Origin: Scedosporium boydii
Taxonomy: Eukaryota; Ascomycota; Sordariomycetes; Microascales; Microascaceae
DNA length: 64,000 nucleotides
Direction of reading: 5' to 3'
Assembly (NCBI GenBank): GCA_002221725.1
Contig: NJFT01000023.1
Location: 62,001 to 126,000 of the forward strand
The notes beneath the pieces are model-generated. The model did no database searches and was not told where the DNA came from. It was given only the letters and a program-made list of their open reading frames with translations. The translations under genes were made by a program, and so were the position numbers. Below, one piece after another: positions 11,354-24,551 of this stretch; the first letter of the stretch is position 1, and each line of letters opens with the position of its first letter.

Positions 11354-12418
11354 CTAACAAATGTTCTTGTTCGCATTTCCAGAGAGAGACCAGTTGATGT
11401 TTGTGCCACAAGGAGACTCTTTAACCGAGTTATTGTTGACCGTCAATGTGATCCAGATATCCCGGTTGTTGGGGAACTCCGATCGTGCCGCGAGCCGAAC
11501 TTCTCCTCCCCCATTGACGGTTCCGCCGCGAATAGAGACGTTATAACAGTTCTCGATGAGGATGGCGTTGTTGCCGTTGTTCTGCAGGTCCACACTCTGA
11601 ATTACGACACCACCAGATTGTGAGACGCAGAAAACGCCTCGGCCGCCACCGCGGGAAACAACTTTATCGATATAGACGTTGGTATTGTAATTGCCGTTGG
11701 AGTTCTGCCCGTTGTTATTCGCCATTCGGAAGGTCGCATATCCAGTGCCGGTAGCGACGTTGTCGCCGTCGACGAGTCCTACCCAAGCGTTCGTGGTCTT
11801 CTGGAGCAGCAATCCAGACTCGCCGACATTTCGCGCTATTACTTGGTTAATGTTGAGGCCGTCAATGTTCCAGGTCTCGACTGCGTGGCTACCAGCCCCG
11901 GTCACGGTAATGACATCCATCTTCACATTGGAGTTGGCGGCTTGGTCGCGGTCGAAACGGATGCCGAGACCACCGCTCAGATTCATGTTGATTTTACCAA
12001 GCGAGAGGTTGCGCGTGCCGTAGAACCGTAAGCCAAAGTACGGATTACCCGTCATAGTCAAGTACGGGATCTGAACATCCGCGGTATTCAGGGACTCGAT
12101 AGCACCGCGACCAGATTTATTGCCCACGTTGATGGTACCACAGCCTTCGAAAATCTTGCCGCTGCTAATGGAGATAGTGTTGGCGCCAATGGATCCTGAC
12201 GCAATGACGGAGACACGCTGGCCACTGCTAATAGAATCGAGGGCGGCTTGGATAGCGGCGCGATAGTCGGAGCCCGTATAGACTGTGCTGGATCCCTTTG
12301 TGGCCGTGAACGAATTACCAGAGCCCGTTACCTTGGCATCGGGAGTCCCCGAGCCACATTGTCCGTGGACAAGGGAAGCGACCGCGAGCACAGCGGCGAA
12401 TACTGAAAATCTTGCCAT
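11354..12418 (-). CDS. Secreted right-handed parallel beta-helix protein (pectin-lyase-like fold), 354 aa
   Basis: A single exon from the ATG at 12418. Residues 1-19 form a clear signal peptide (MARFSVFAAVLAVASLVHG), with cleavage probably before QCGSG. The mature protein is rich in Gly, Asn, Ser and Val with a roughly 22-25 residue periodicity typical of stacked beta-helix coils, as in GTRNLSLGKINMNLSGG and ENCYNVSIRGGTVNGG. Cys residues near both ends (mature Cys 2 and the final Cys) suggest disulphide capping. Related fungal proteins are secreted and presumed to act on, or bind, plant or fungal polysaccharide. I see no assignable catalytic triad, so no enzyme activity is claimed. Codon use is strongly biased, suggesting good expression. 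Confidence 0.82.
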   Translation of the reverse strand: MARFSVFAAVLAVASLVHGQCGSGTPDAKVTGSGNSFTATKGSSTVYTGSDYRAAIQAALDSISSGQRVSVIASGSIGANTISISSGKIFEGCGTINVGNKSGRGAIESLNTADVQIPYLTMTGNPYFGLRFYGTRNLSLGKINMNLSGGLGIRFDRDQAANSNVKMDVITVTGAGSHAVETWNIDGLNINQVIARNVGESGLLLQKTTNAWVGLVDGDNVATGTGYATFRMANNNGQNSNGNYNTNVYIDKVVSRGGGRGVFCVSQSGGVVIQSVDLQNNGNNAILIENCYNVSIRGGTVNGGGEVRLAARSEFPNNRDIWITLTVNNNSVKESPCGTNINWSLSGNANKNIC

Positions 12419-14258
12419 GGTAACCTTTCTGTTTGGCCCAAAATGATATGTATTTGTAGCATAACAGCCTACTTATGCCACCAACTTCCATCAAGGAAAG
12501 GTCGTGTAATTTATAGGTCGGCCATCCCAACTCTTTGGTTTCATGGAATGTCATTTGGGAGTTTTCTTGACGGAAGTAAGGGCCACCAGGCCGAAACGGA
12601 ATATAAATCGGCAGCATACGATCGTCGTCTCAGTAGTGGAACCGCATCTTCACCTTGAGTTCCAGTACAGGGCTCAATACGCCATCCGCAATTGCACCGA
12701 GATTGTTGGTTGGAGGGAAAATGGGTCTGGGCCGATGAGGGTAACTAATTCGAGGGAAAATAAGGGGCGACCGAAAGCAGGGTTACCCATAACCGGAGAA
12801 TGTCAGATGCCAAGAAGAAGCCGTGTTCACATAATGCGACGTTTCCGGGGCGAAAAGCTTGCGTGGCATTCATCTCATATCGGTCGATGCGGGCAGCACA
12901 TTAGCGCACCAATTCTAACCACCCTCTAGATTAGCGAGTGAAACACGAACTTTTTGACACTGCAACATCTCCATTTCGATACCACCAACCGCACGGGTGT
13001 GTGTTGTCTTTTCCTGCTGTGTAGTGGCTACCGGAAGAGGTATATCATATTCGCCAACGTGGAAGTTTTCTACGAGCACCTCTGAAGGCATATGTGGTGA
13101 GACTTGTGGTCGAACTACTTTCAAGGCCCAAGTTGCCGACTCACAGAGACACAGATTCGCGAAAAGAACCGCGGTTCATACGGTTACCTCTGCTAAATAT
13201 AGTTCCTCCACTAACGATATCGTAATCCCACCAACGATACTCAAGGGAAGTTAAATATTAGATTAAGAGAGCTCACAGAGGTCGTTCTGGGCAAAATGAA
13301 ACGGCAACACCCTTCCACTCGAGACGTGCGTAAGGTCAACTCTAGACTCGAATTCGATAACCAATGTCCTTTGCCAACTTACAACGGTGGGTCGCAGGAA
13401 CCCCAACTTCGGGAACGTGTATATCGTCAGGATGGATGAAATACCAATGCAGTTGCTACAGCTGCCCGTCGAATCCCGAGTTATTTCGAGCACTGGAGAT
13501 CAGAATACGATATCCAGTTAGACGCCGCGGCAATCTACACGCTGGTTTGAGTCCGCGGCAGCTGGTTTGAGTTCGCGGCAGCTGGCTAGAGCAGAGATTA
13601 ACTTTCCCTTAGCATGGATACCGCTCAAGATCTTAGTTCGATTGTCTAATATGTGATGGGTAGTCGTATTGAGTAACGCGAGATATAGCCTGGAAGTGGG
13701 TCATGAACGCTCGCTCTAATTACCTGGATTTGAGTTTTCAATTCTGTTCTGTTGGACATCGAGCCTCATCCTACACACCCAAACGCTCAAATGCCAGCAT
13801 CGAAAGGAACACGGAAGCCTCGATAGATTTCCTTTGTGAACCGAGATAGGCGAGTAGGTTCAAGAATATGACCGGTGGCTCATTAGCTGGGTGGGATCAG
13901 CCTGAGGAAAAGAGGCTGGTTCGAACGGGTAGCCAGCGACCGCCTGGTTGGCGGAACTCCGACGCGCTTCAATTGTGATCGCAATTTGCAACTGGTCAAT
14001 AAGGCTTACAAATCCCAGACGCACCAGTTCTATGTGCCTGACCATGATCTGATTCATCAATCCAATTTGACATCGATGGTCCCATTTGACCTGGAGAGGC
14101 GCGCCACATCACGACGACATAAAAAGGTAGGCCTTCACCAGATGCAAGCTTCGATACTATCTCGTATTTAAAGATTCTCCCTTAACATCGAATCACATTC
14201 GCTGCCGCAGAGAGCACGTCTTTGGTTACTTTCTTCATCGCAAAATGCCAGTTTCACC
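12419..14258. other. Intergenic with a short tandem repeat
   Basis: No protein-like frame. It contains a 20-bp tandem repeat at 13541-13590 and presumably the promoters of the beta-helix gene (left) and the NmrA-like gene (right). Confidence 0.5.
13541..13590. repeat. 20-bp tandem repeat, about 2.5 copies
   Basis: The unit gctggtttgagtccgcggca is followed by a second copy with one change (gttcgcggca) and a partial third copy, gctggctaga. It is non-coding. Confidence 0.85.
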
Positions 14259-15254
14259 ATGGCCCCAGCAATTCTAGTCTGTGGTGCCACTGGCAAGCAA
14301 GGGGGTGCACTCATCAACCAGTTGATCCGAGAGAACGCGGACTTTGAAATTTTAGCCCTTACTCGGGATGAGAAATCACCGTCTGCCCAGCGCCTAGTAC
14401 AAAAGTCTCCAAACATCAAACTTATCCAAGGAGACTTGGCGGATCCAACAAAAATCTTTGACGCCGCTGAAGCAGCTACCGGAGGTCCGGTCTGGGGGGT
14501 CTTTTCTGTCCAGGTATATCCAATTTCCAATAGTTTTCACTCCTCCCAAATCCTGGACGAACATTAAATAGTCTACATAATATAGGTTGTCATGGGCTTT
14601 ACCAGCGGAGCAGACGCTGAATACACACAAGGGCGAGACCTTGTCGACGCGGCTCTCAAAGCCGGCGTCAAGCACTTCGTCTACACCTCCGTTGACCGCC
14701 ACGGAGATGCATCCATCGACAACCCAACCAATGTTCCTCATTTTATCAGCAAACACAAGATCGAAAAACACTTGATCGATAACACCAAGAATGGCGAGAT
14801 GACATGGACCATTCTTCGCCCTGTCGCTTTCATGGAGAATTTTACGGACAACTTCTTCGGCAGATTCTTCGTGACGACTTGGAAGATGGCCGTCAAGGAA
14901 AAGCCACTTCAGTTGATTTCTGTTGATGATATTGGTGCCGTCGCAGCTCAGGCGTTCCTTCGCCCGGACCAGTGGAAGAATCGTGCAATCTCTCTTGCGG
15001 GTGATGAGTTGACTATTGACCAGGCCGGTGAGATTTTCAAGAAGCACACTGGAGAGGATCTTCCATGGACTTATCAATTTATTTGCTCTCTTCTTATCTG
15101 GGCTGTGAAGGATATGGGGTACATGTTTAGTTGGTTCTACGATGTGGGTTATGCGGCCAATATTGAGGAGGTCAGGAAAATTCACCCAGGGCTCAAAGAT
15201 TTCGAGACCTGGCTGGTTACCGATAGCCAGTTTGCGAAGAAGGTAACCAAATAG
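14259..15254 (+). CDS. NmrA-like NAD(P)-binding protein, 307 aa
   Basis: Two exons, 14259..14513 and 14586..15254, are joined in phase 0. The N-terminus has the NmrA/HSCARG dinucleotide motif VCGATGKQGG at residues 7-16, then the first Rossmann unit with NIKLIQGDLAD. After the intron come VVMGFTSGADAEYTQGRDL, FVYTSVDRHGD and LRPVAFMENF, all standard for this atypical short-chain dehydrogenase family. The family includes nitrogen-metabolite-repression regulators that sense NAD(P) and many plain oxidoreductases. The length matches the latter, so a metabolic role is more likely than regulation. Minus-strand frames across this gene are shadows. Confidence 0.88.
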
Positions 15255-18200
15255 GTGCGTCCTATCTATGGACCGTTCCATGAGGGTGCCGTGTACATGT
15301 AAGAATAGCTCGTCAAAAAATGGTCGAAGAACGTATTAATTCACTGCATTCTAAAGAAGGGCCAAACGGGCTTTTCATGATCGAGTCAGAAAATACAAGG
15401 ATGGAATCCGCTTCATAGCCAAAGTACCAGGACCTGATCAACCTTTTCTGGTGAGACTGCCATCGCCACTCTTCAACGCCTCTGTGATACAAGGGGCTCT
15501 CAACTTAATCATGCTGGAAAAGCGGCCTCCGTATATCCAACGGGTACCTCCGAACCCCCGACCAGGCGCCGGGGATCTGTCCCGAGGTGATGGCTAAGAA
15601 GCCCACTCAGCCACGCATCGGGGACGGTATCACACTCTTCCGAAAACCTTCGGGTCCGACGCGGAGTCTTGTTTACAGGCTACGTTCACAAGTGCACTCA
15701 GCAAGAAAGGACAGAAAACGAAAGAAGACAAATGAAATGGCAAAAAGAAAACATACAACACCAGGGATTCGCTGGTCGTCACCGACCCAACTACTAGTCT
15801 GGCGCTTCGCAGCTTATGTATAGGGGAGCGGACGGGACCCTCAGTTCTCTGCGAGCTATGGTCGTACGTACTAGCAGTGTGTCTAGCTTGGCCTTATAAG
15901 CCCAATCCATGTTCACTGGCCCCGGAACACGGCTGCGAGATGGGCATCGCGACAGTACAGCCCAAGTATAACAGTCAGCCCCGTGCAGAATAAACGCCGA
16001 TTAAGGGGAACGACGATTTGAATACAATGCGATACTTTCCTGGAATACCACGGGCCGGACGCAGAACGCGGCAAGGTTCTTTGAAGGACTCATCGCGAGC
16101 TTTTCGAGGATGGGGGTATCTTCGAATCATTGACCAACGAGGTGCCCCCGAAGGACAGCACTTTTCGGAAATCTACCTATTTCGGCAGATTTGAGCAAGT
16201 TGGGTTTCAGCGAACGTTGCGTCCAGGCTTCAAAGCTTGGGTATTCTGACTAGTTTCGTTTGTGAACAGTGGCTTCATCTCCTTAGAAAGCCTGAGATAC
16301 TCACGTTCGATCGCCTGGAGCCGCGACCGCACCTCGTTGGAGAGTGCACTTGGTATGCCCTCCGGTTTCTTCGTTCTGGCTACAGATATAGTGCACCTTG
16401 GCCCGAAGGAAACTTGCCCTGGGGGATGCCAAACGAAAGACACGCAAACTTCCCCGACCCCGTTTCCCTCTACCTAAGAATCTAACCGACACGGATCTTT
16501 CCCTTGATCCCATGTATTGTTAATAGTTCGCAACCGCAGCAAAAACCCCCACATTAATGCCTTAAGGTATGGCATCGGCGTTCACGTGGTCGAGTAGTAG
16601 AAGACAAAGCCGCGCTTCATTAACCATTTAATGTCAAGGAGGCGCTGCTCACGCATAGCGGTATACACATGGCATACACGAGGCGTGTATTCTCCCAGGG
16701 CATTCATATGCGTGATCGCCTACGAGGACGACCGTGGCTGCGTCGGTATCTGGGAAGAAGCAATTAGTGACGAAGAGTGGGCGCGTTTCAGCGCCACTAC
16801 TTCCGGGCTTAAGAGCAGTGGTTGATGAAGTAGGCAGGAACGTTTGAGAGCATGCCAAACGGTTAACACAAAATATAAGTCGGTTTAATGGTTTGTTGGG
16901 CGATTTCTCGGCTCGTGCGATAGTCTAGCGGTTCGATAGTCTAGCTCGGGCCGCACGAATATTGACCAACAAACGATTCTCTAATCCAATCTTGTCCTGC
17001 TTATGGAATACTCCATACTTTCTCAGGGACTCCAGCACACCATTAAATGCGGTTTATCGAGGTCAACCTGTCACAATTGGACAGAGAAACATCTATCTCG
17101 CCCGGGCAGCGACAACAATGACGTATGGTTTGGGCTGGAGAGGTCCGTTTTCCTTGGATGAGTGAACTTCTAGTGAACTCAGGGAATATCGGGTGGAAAG
17201 CTGCTTTATCAGATGCATTACAGTCGTCGGTAATGAACGGATTTATTGATTCACGTAGATTGGTGCTCACAAGTGGTCTTGCGCGTCAAATTGCATCACT
17301 GCTAAGGTTTGCGGGGAGGGATACTTGGATGATACTATGCACTACATTGTTGTTGTCCATGACTGGAGGGGACAATGGTGCAGCTTCATGTAGGATTTGA
17401 GATGGAATGCTACCACGGACATGAATGTGTGTGACATGGGCGAAATTCCCGACATCCAGTTCCGGCATCATTTGGTTAGATCTCGGTGACATAGGCGAGA
17501 TGGCATGAGACGCCATTTAATGTTTCTACCAAATGGGAATCGATTCTGTCAAGCAATTGCCTTATTTTACCTCCGGGATATACCCTTGATTTCAATGTTG
17601 AAGCTCTCCCTCTCTCGGAGCCGAAGCCGGTTCTTCGGCTCGGATATGGTGTCGGATGCATGCATCCCTCCCGATCAAATTCCATCGGTCCGTTCTCATG
17701 GCCGAATTTTCAACACAAACCCCACGGCTTGAAATATCTTTCATGTATCATTTATATCTTCTTAGGTAAATAATCCCGCGGCTATACGATCACATTCCGC
17801 CAGTCCCGGTGGTCGATCGACAAGAAACGCCTCGACCTTGAGCAACAAGATATTATGACGGAATTCCAAGCGAAACATGACAGTGAAACAATGAGCAAGA
17901 AATGTAATCCAATATACCACAGAATATTAAGTAAAGTTGACATTTTAAGGGAATATTGGCACAATATTGGGAAGTGGGATAGCTTCGAAGGAAGGAGCAA
18001 TTAGCTCTCCCTGCCGGAAACAATGTTGTTTCAAACTGGCCCGGTTTACACCTCGATATTCTTTCCAGGGATTGCGTGGTAAGGATCGATGTACTAAGCT
18101 GTATCGCGTTGTATGCAATTAATCAAGATAATAACCAAACGCAACATACCTCTACACGCACCTTTGTATCTGGTGGTTTGGTCCTGGCATCTGGCCGGTA

Positions 18201-19142
18201 AGACTATGCGGCAAGGTATTCTCTCCGCACAGTCCGTATCTGCATGCCGAAAAGGCTTCCGAATATCATCTCCTGTGAGCGATAAAATGAATGACGAAAC
18301 AGAAGTCACGGCTCGGCGGGAACGCCGGATCAAGACGTCATGACCGAAAACTTGTATTTTACAGCAAGGACTGTATTAAAATAGACTCACTTCCCGACAA
18401 AAATTGCCGCCGACCCCATTAGCGCCGGCCTTACTGTCCTTTACTGCGTCAAAAGTCCAAGTTAAATTTCTGACGCAGGGGAGAGGCCCCAGATGGCCGG
18501 CCAGTCCGCACTGCTTGTGTTCTTGGCTAAAGTCCGAGTTATGCCCGTCCATCGAAGCGGACGCGGGGCAAGGCGTCGCGTTGGTGGAGGTGAACCACTA
18601 GGAATGGAGCTAACTGAAATCAATCGCATTAATCCTTGTGCCATTGTGCAGGTGCAGCGTCGCACAGGTCGTCGTATCGAAGGAGGTGTGGACCGGCTCG
18701 TGAAATCGGGAGGCATCAGGCTTTTCTTCACTAGACGCAACAGGAAGGAGGTTTAGGGTGGTGGGCATTGCATACCGTCAATTGATCCATCCATTGATTG
18801 ATTGATCCATTGTTGGAGAACCCCCCACAGTTCAAAGTCAGTCTACTGATCTTGGTACAAGAGATTGGAATTTGTTAACTGGGGAGGAATTGGGGGAGGC
18901 AATCGGTCGCGATTCACAGGTGGAGACAAGAGAGATCAATGAACGTCCCAACATCAGATTTCATTATATTGCCTCATAATATTATCGTGTTATCGAAAGC
19001 GGCGATCCAGAGATGTCGCGTAGAGATGACTCCATCCATTGATAATTGTTTTTGGTACACCAATTCACCACTTTCTCTCCAACTGGACTGTACAATCTCC
19101 CCCCTGCCAACCGCAGCCTTTCCTCATCCCCCACGACACCTT
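15255..19142. other. Gene-poor stretch of nearly 4 kb
   Basis: Only short, composition-driven frames occur. A minus-strand piece around 16207-16443 has a coiled-coil-like run (RLQAIEREYLRLSKEM) but no start context or partners. No transposase, reverse transcriptase or tRNA was recognised. It may be old degraded mobile DNA. Confidence 0.5.
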
Positions 19143-20878
19143 TTAGCGCCTCGTAATTCCCACCGAGAGCCCCATTGGCTTACGCAAGAATCCCTCTCGG
19201 GTCTCCATGACGGGTTGTCGGAGGAAGACGCCATAGCGCTTAATCCACGTCGTCGCAAACATCCTCATCTGCATTTCGGCAAGGTTCCTTCCGACACAGG
19301 CGCGTGGACCATAGCTGAATGGGATGAATGCCGCCTTTTGAGCTTCGGTGACCGACTCCCACCTCTCGGGCCTGTATTCGTCGGCGTCGGGTCCCCAGAT
19401 ATCATGATCGTGGTGGATCGTGTAGGTTGGAACGCTGAGGACGGTGCCAGGTCCGTAGTGACGTCCGAGGATGGTGACACCGCGGGAGTTGGGAGGGATT
19501 TCACGGGGAAGACCAATGCCGGAGGGAGAGTGGAATCGTAGGGTTTCGTTGATGACCATGCCAAGATAAGGAAGGTTCTTGACAGATTCATAGGTGGGGA
19601 CAGTGACACCGTCGGGAATAGCTTCGTCAACCTCCTTTTGGAGCTTTTCCAAGACACCGGGAGTCCTAACGACGTTGTAGAGGAGGGCGCACGAGGAGTT
19701 CGATGTCGTGTCACTACCGGCGATCAGCTGGGTCAAGGCCTCGGCGGTTAGCTCGTCCCGACCAAGAGGCTCTCCCTTTTCATCGCGACCCTGCATCAGG
19801 CGAGCGAGAAGGTCCTTCCGATCTGGTGGGGCGCCTCGCTCGAGCCGCTCGCTGACCCGCGCAATAGCAATACCAGCCAAATTTTCAACCGCCTGAAGGC
19901 CCTTGCTGAAGAAAGGGTCGGGGATCCACTTGGCATAGGGTTTCAACTGGGGGAGACAGCCAAGAGTGGCCGAAACTTCTCCGCGGCGGTTCATAATCTC
20001 AACGGCAGGGGCGTAGATGGCGGGGCTGTTCGGGCTCGCCTTGACTTCGGCGATGTCGGCACCAGAGGCGAGCATGCCTGGAAGGAAGATCGTCAGCTGA
20101 TGTCACTTGGTGCTTCAAAATGGAAAAAAGTTTTCTCCCGCTGTCACGCGTGACATACCAAATGGCTTTCCGAAGGCGAGATCTGCAATTACATCAAAGG
20201 CCAAGTAGTTGACTGCATTGATACGTATTGTCAGTGAACCGAATCAAAACGGGGACTTTCGAGGTTGGCATTGATAAACGAACACCACGACAGGCAATCC
20301 AACTTGCCGGCGCCATCGGCTGCGGGTGTGGCGGCAATTCTATCCCATTGCTTCACGAAGAGTTCGAGGTTGTTGTGGATATAGGGCTCGAATTCGAGGA
20401 CGGACTTGGGAGCAAAGGTGTGGGAGACGAGCTTCCTCTTGCGGGTATGCTCGGCCCGGTTGCGCGTGTTGAAGAGACCCCGTCGAATCGAGACGAAGGT
20501 GTCGTAGAAGTCGCTGGCCGCACGTTAGCGACCTCAACCAGATGTATCGAATAGGATCAAGGACACTTACGACTTGAGGAAGCCATTTCCGTGGCCGTAG
20601 ATGGAGTGGATGGCGCTGACATCGGCGATGCTCACGTGGTTGGGGGCGATGCGGACGACCTTGCCGAACTTCTTGTGCATCTTGTCGACAACCTCATATC
20701 TGTTGCCTCGCCTCACTACGGAGAGCAACCAGAGATTGGTGAATTGCGCAGGGAACGGCGCCGGTATGTCTCGAAGGTCCCCGAATGTGGCGAAATAAGG
20801 AATGATGTAGTAGGCCAGCACCGCGGCGACCAAGCCCGCGGGCGCCCACGGGGAGACGAGCAATTCTGCGATAGCCAT
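19143..20878 (-). CDS. bphA: Cytochrome P450, CYP53 family, benzoate 4-monooxygenase, 508 aa
   Basis: Four exons: 20878..20571, 20513..20284, 20212..20159 and 20077..19143, all in phase. The N-terminus is a membrane anchor (residues about 5-25) followed by a Pro-rich hinge. Conserved CYP53 blocks read HGNGFLKSDFYDTFVSIRRG, TLGCLPQLKPYAKW and a C-terminal METREGFLRKP. The I-helix is AGSDTTS, the ExxR is ETLR, and the haem loop is FSYGPRACVGR, whose Cys is the haem ligand. CYP53 enzymes para-hydroxylate benzoate to 4-hydroxybenzoate in the ER with a P450 reductase, opening the beta-ketoadipate route. Family assignment is strong; benzoate as substrate is inferred from the family. The second intron uses a weak GTTCGT donor. 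Confidence 0.9.
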
Positions 20879-22648
20879 GGTCTGTAATTGAATTAACCCG
20901 TTTGTACTCCTGGAGTTGAATGACAATCAATTGGGGGGCTCTGCACAACAGAGGTGATCCTTCCCTTTTCTCAGTTTATGAGGAGAGAGTTGGTCGAGTT
21001 TAAGTACTTTGCGATAAGGCCAGAAAATCCCGACTCCAACCCAGTACCCCAGTTCCCTGGTACGTACCCCGGCAGTACCCCAGGACCCCCAACAAGGACC
21101 CCAGCTTCCCCCTCTCACCGGACATCGCCTCTCCACGTCTTTTCATTGTTTGCTTTCCTTTAGCCCTCCAATGTTTGGGTCCGAGTCACAGCGCTAGTGC
21201 ACCCCGCAGACTCGCAGATTTCTTATGCGCTGGATTGCGTAGGATCTCACACACCTTTTGGCGCAGCCACCTTAAGCGGCTCTAAAAGTCGGCAAGTAGC
21301 CTACTGCCGAGGCTTCGCGTTATTGGTTCCCCACAGTCCCTCTCGCACACCCTTGCTCTGCAGCAAATTCATAGGATTTATCTTGTCTTCGATTGAGTTT
21401 CAACCCTGTTTGCTTCTCGGGACTTAAAAACGGCTCTCGCCCCAGCATGTCAAATCCCAGGGGCAGTACCCGTCCTGCTCCATTGCCAACATCCAAGTGG
21501 AGAGCAGAAAACCCTTTCTGGACTCTCCGAGAGATTTCCGAAGCTATTGACGTATCACATGGCACGTGAGCGTCATTGGCGATCGTGATAACTCGGTTCG
21601 GCGACGCAACACGGAAAATCCGGGAGGAAGGTCCGCACAATCTATTCATATCTACGCCAATCCCCTCCAGTTCGACTGGCCGTGTCAAGAGCCGAAGCTT
21701 GGTGATGTAAATAGTAAAATAGATCTAAAATCCCCTTTCCCCTCGTTACCTTGCAAACAAGAAGAAACACCAGCGAAAGCAAATCCCATCAACCCCTCCG
21801 TTTTTTTCCTTATCCATATCAGCATCGTGACCATAAATCTCGCCTTCGCTTCCCACCATCCACTTGGCTCGTACCGCCAATAAATTATCGCCCGTGACTC
21901 TCACTGCAGATCTGGAAGAATCGAATCAATACCTGAGTGTCTGTATTAGAGAATTGGCGAGGACACGTTTCTAACAGGCGAAGCTCTCGCGCTGAGCTAT
22001 TTGCCTGTTTGATTCAGAAGCTTATCTTAACTAATTGCGTGTATTTATATACTTGGCCCAGAATACCCTCGACTTGTTCGTCTATCGCGTCCCTCACTTC
22101 GTCCTCTTTTGCTTCCATTCCCAACCTGGTTCGCCGTAAGTTTATGCCACGACATATCTTGAAATCAGCTGCATTGATTGGAGGTGAGTGCGGAGTTGAG
22201 TGATTGTCTTGATAGTTGCTCTCTCTATACACAAGGGGAAGGAATGCCTCAGCAGTATCCCCGCAACACTCACAGAGCTAGGAATGATGATCAATAGGAG
22301 ATATCCTAGCCCCGATACAAAAATATAGGGCAGCTTTTCCTCTTCACCCATCCACATTCGACAGCTCGTTTGGCGTCGAAATATAGGAGTGATAGTATTG
22401 TATAAATCATGTACAGAGGTAATGTTGATTACTGGAAGAGAATGGGGCTAGTAAAACTCAGACTGGCCGGGCCTGATCTTATATACACGGATGAAATCAT
22501 GTCGTGGCTTGCTCTGAACAAGGCCAAGCCGCGGAATGTAGTAAATAGTAAATACATTTGGGGTATGTCACAAAAGAAGAGGGCAGGTTGACATCTGATC
22601 TGACTCCTTCAGAACCGTATCAGAGGTCAAGGTCATCGCCGCTCATAA
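20879..22648. other. Intergenic, no supported gene
   Basis: This is the promoter side of the CYP53 gene and the 3' side of the flavin monooxygenase. The strand is C/T-rich at 21050-21170 and around 21730-21860. Frames in the region are short and unlike proteins. Confidence 0.5.
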
Positions 22649-24551
22649 TTAATGCTGGCGAATGGAAGACAAGATCGATGAGAACCCCTGTTGACGCCAC
22701 CCAAGGTATACCTTCAAAAGGAACGCTCTCTTGGACCAGCCAATTCCCAGGCCTATCGCCAGGAGCAATGCCAGTTTCTTCCAATAGGTCTTGCGTCGGA
22801 TGGACGATGTGGACGACGGACCCTGCATTTCGGTTAGCACACGTCGCTATCCTAGCCCAAGTCATCTGGGGTTCTTGTTTCAACTACATCGGAAACATAC
22901 CGTATAAGTCCAGTCACGATACTTGGGGAACAAGCTCTCGTACCAGAAATACGCCTGTGAATAGGGGTAACTCATGGCGTTCCAGCGTTCACCAGTCTTC
23001 TCGTCGTCCTTAATGTACCAGCTATGGCAGCCCGAGAACCAAACTGTCTCTCGCAAGGCCGAATGGACTCGGCTCACCCACGTTTTTTCTGCTTCCATCT
23101 TCACCTCCGCAGTGCTGCACTTTCCTTCGAGCGCCGGCTTAATGACGCGAAGAGCGTAGTTGATGGAGTTTTCTGCCGCTATTATCGCTGAGGTATGGCC
23201 CGTGGCGGAGTTGGGGCCTAGGTAGAGTCCACTCATTATTAGCAGCACTTCACGACTGAGGTTATGAAGAAAAAAAAAGGGACTCCCTCCTTCCAACGTA
23301 CCGAGAATTAGGAAGAAATTTGGGAATTCATTGAGCACCGAGCACTGGTACGCCTCGCTTCCGCCGAAGGAATCCCAATGCTGCCGAATTTCTACGCCGT
23401 CGCGACCAACAACCTCAACACCGGCCAGCGGGTTATTAGTATCGAAACCGTTGGCGAGAACGATAACGTCGGCTTCGATGACACGGTCCTTCGTTCGGAC
23501 GCCCTCTGGAACAATTTCAAGAACGGGCTCATCTGTCAAGAGCAGGTTCGGCTCGTGTAGGCTTTCGAGGTATCCGGAGTCGAAGATTCGCCGCTTGCAA
23601 CCGACCTCGAAGTCCGGGATCAGGAGGTCGTGGTACTTCTTGGGTGCCGTTGATCGCATGTACTTCTCGGCTTCGGCTTGCTTCTTCTTGCGGAACCGGG
23701 TGCCTGCTTCAGTCATGGCGAACCCTCGCAGGGAATTTTCAGCTACCAAAAAAACCATAAACCGCTGGAGAAGCATGCTTCCGGGTACAAGTTTGTTCAC
23801 CAGGGTTATTAGCCTCGAATTGAGTCCGTCGATGGGAGGGAAAATCCAGTGCTTCGATCGGACAATTTGTGTGAGGTGTTTTGTTGACTTGACGATAGCG
23901 GGAACAATCTGCGCGCCGGTACACCCGTTTCCGAAGAGCACCATATTCTTGTCGGTGAGGTCAACGTCTTTTCGCCACTGGGACGAGTGGAAAATAGGTC
24001 CCTTGAAAGTTTCGGCACCTGGGACGTCTAGCTTCCGCGGATGGACGAGTATGCCGGAGCCGCTGAATAGGAACTGGGATTCGTGAGTGAATAGCTGGCC
24101 GTCCTCGCGCCGGACGTGAAGCCGCCAGCGGTTCTTGTCTTCTACCCATTCACACCTCTCGACGGTCGAACCAAAGGACGTTTTGGTCAGTAAATCGTAC
24201 TTTTCAGCAACGCCTTTGATGTACAGCCAGAGCTCCTCGTTGGATGGGAGAACTCGGGTCCAGTCCGCTTTCGGTTCGAACGAGAAGCTATACAGGGCAC
24301 TTGGTATATCGCATGCACAACCTGTGGAAGGTGTTATTGGACCGACCCATTGCCTGCCAGCGAGATCACGCACCTGGATATTCGTTCGCTAACCATGTCC
24401 CTCCGACATCATGATGCCGCTCGAATAGGCGGATATCCGTGATGCCATACCATCTCTGTAGTGTTGCGCCGAGAGCAATTCCGGAGACACCGGCCCCGAT
24501 GCAAGCAAACTGGCTATAAGTTGCTTTCTTTGGATCTCGTGTTGAAGCCAT
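22649..24551 (-). CDS. Flavin-binding Baeyer-Villiger-type monooxygenase, 562 aa
   Basis: Four exons: 24551..24374, 24321..23302, 23217..22901 and 22822..22649. The N-terminus carries the FAD motif IGAGVSGIALG and FERHHDVGGTW. A second GxGxxG (FGNGCTGAQ) binds NADPH. Between them FKGPIFHSSQW matches the Baeyer-Villiger fingerprint FxGxxxHxxxW, although the next residue is Arg rather than Pro/Asp. The second intron is supported because removing it restores FLILGPNSATGHTS, a conserved block. The last exon adds a basic segment and a hydrophobic helix (LALLLAIGLGIGWS), suggesting a C-terminal membrane tether. Such enzymes insert oxygen next to a ketone or aldehyde. The substrate is unknown; proximity to the CYP53 gene hints at aromatic metabolism but proves nothing. 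Confidence 0.85.

Noticed and set aside
14394..15281. 295-codon minus-strand frame
   Set aside because: Antisense to the NmrA-like gene and without start context or domain.
17125..17400. 91-codon plus-strand frame in the gene-poor stretch
   Set aside because: First codon is not ATG, no domain, no splice partner, and composition like its surroundings.
18939..19541. 200-codon plus-strand frame
   Set aside because: Antisense to the last exon of the CYP53 gene, which carries the haem-binding motif. A shadow.
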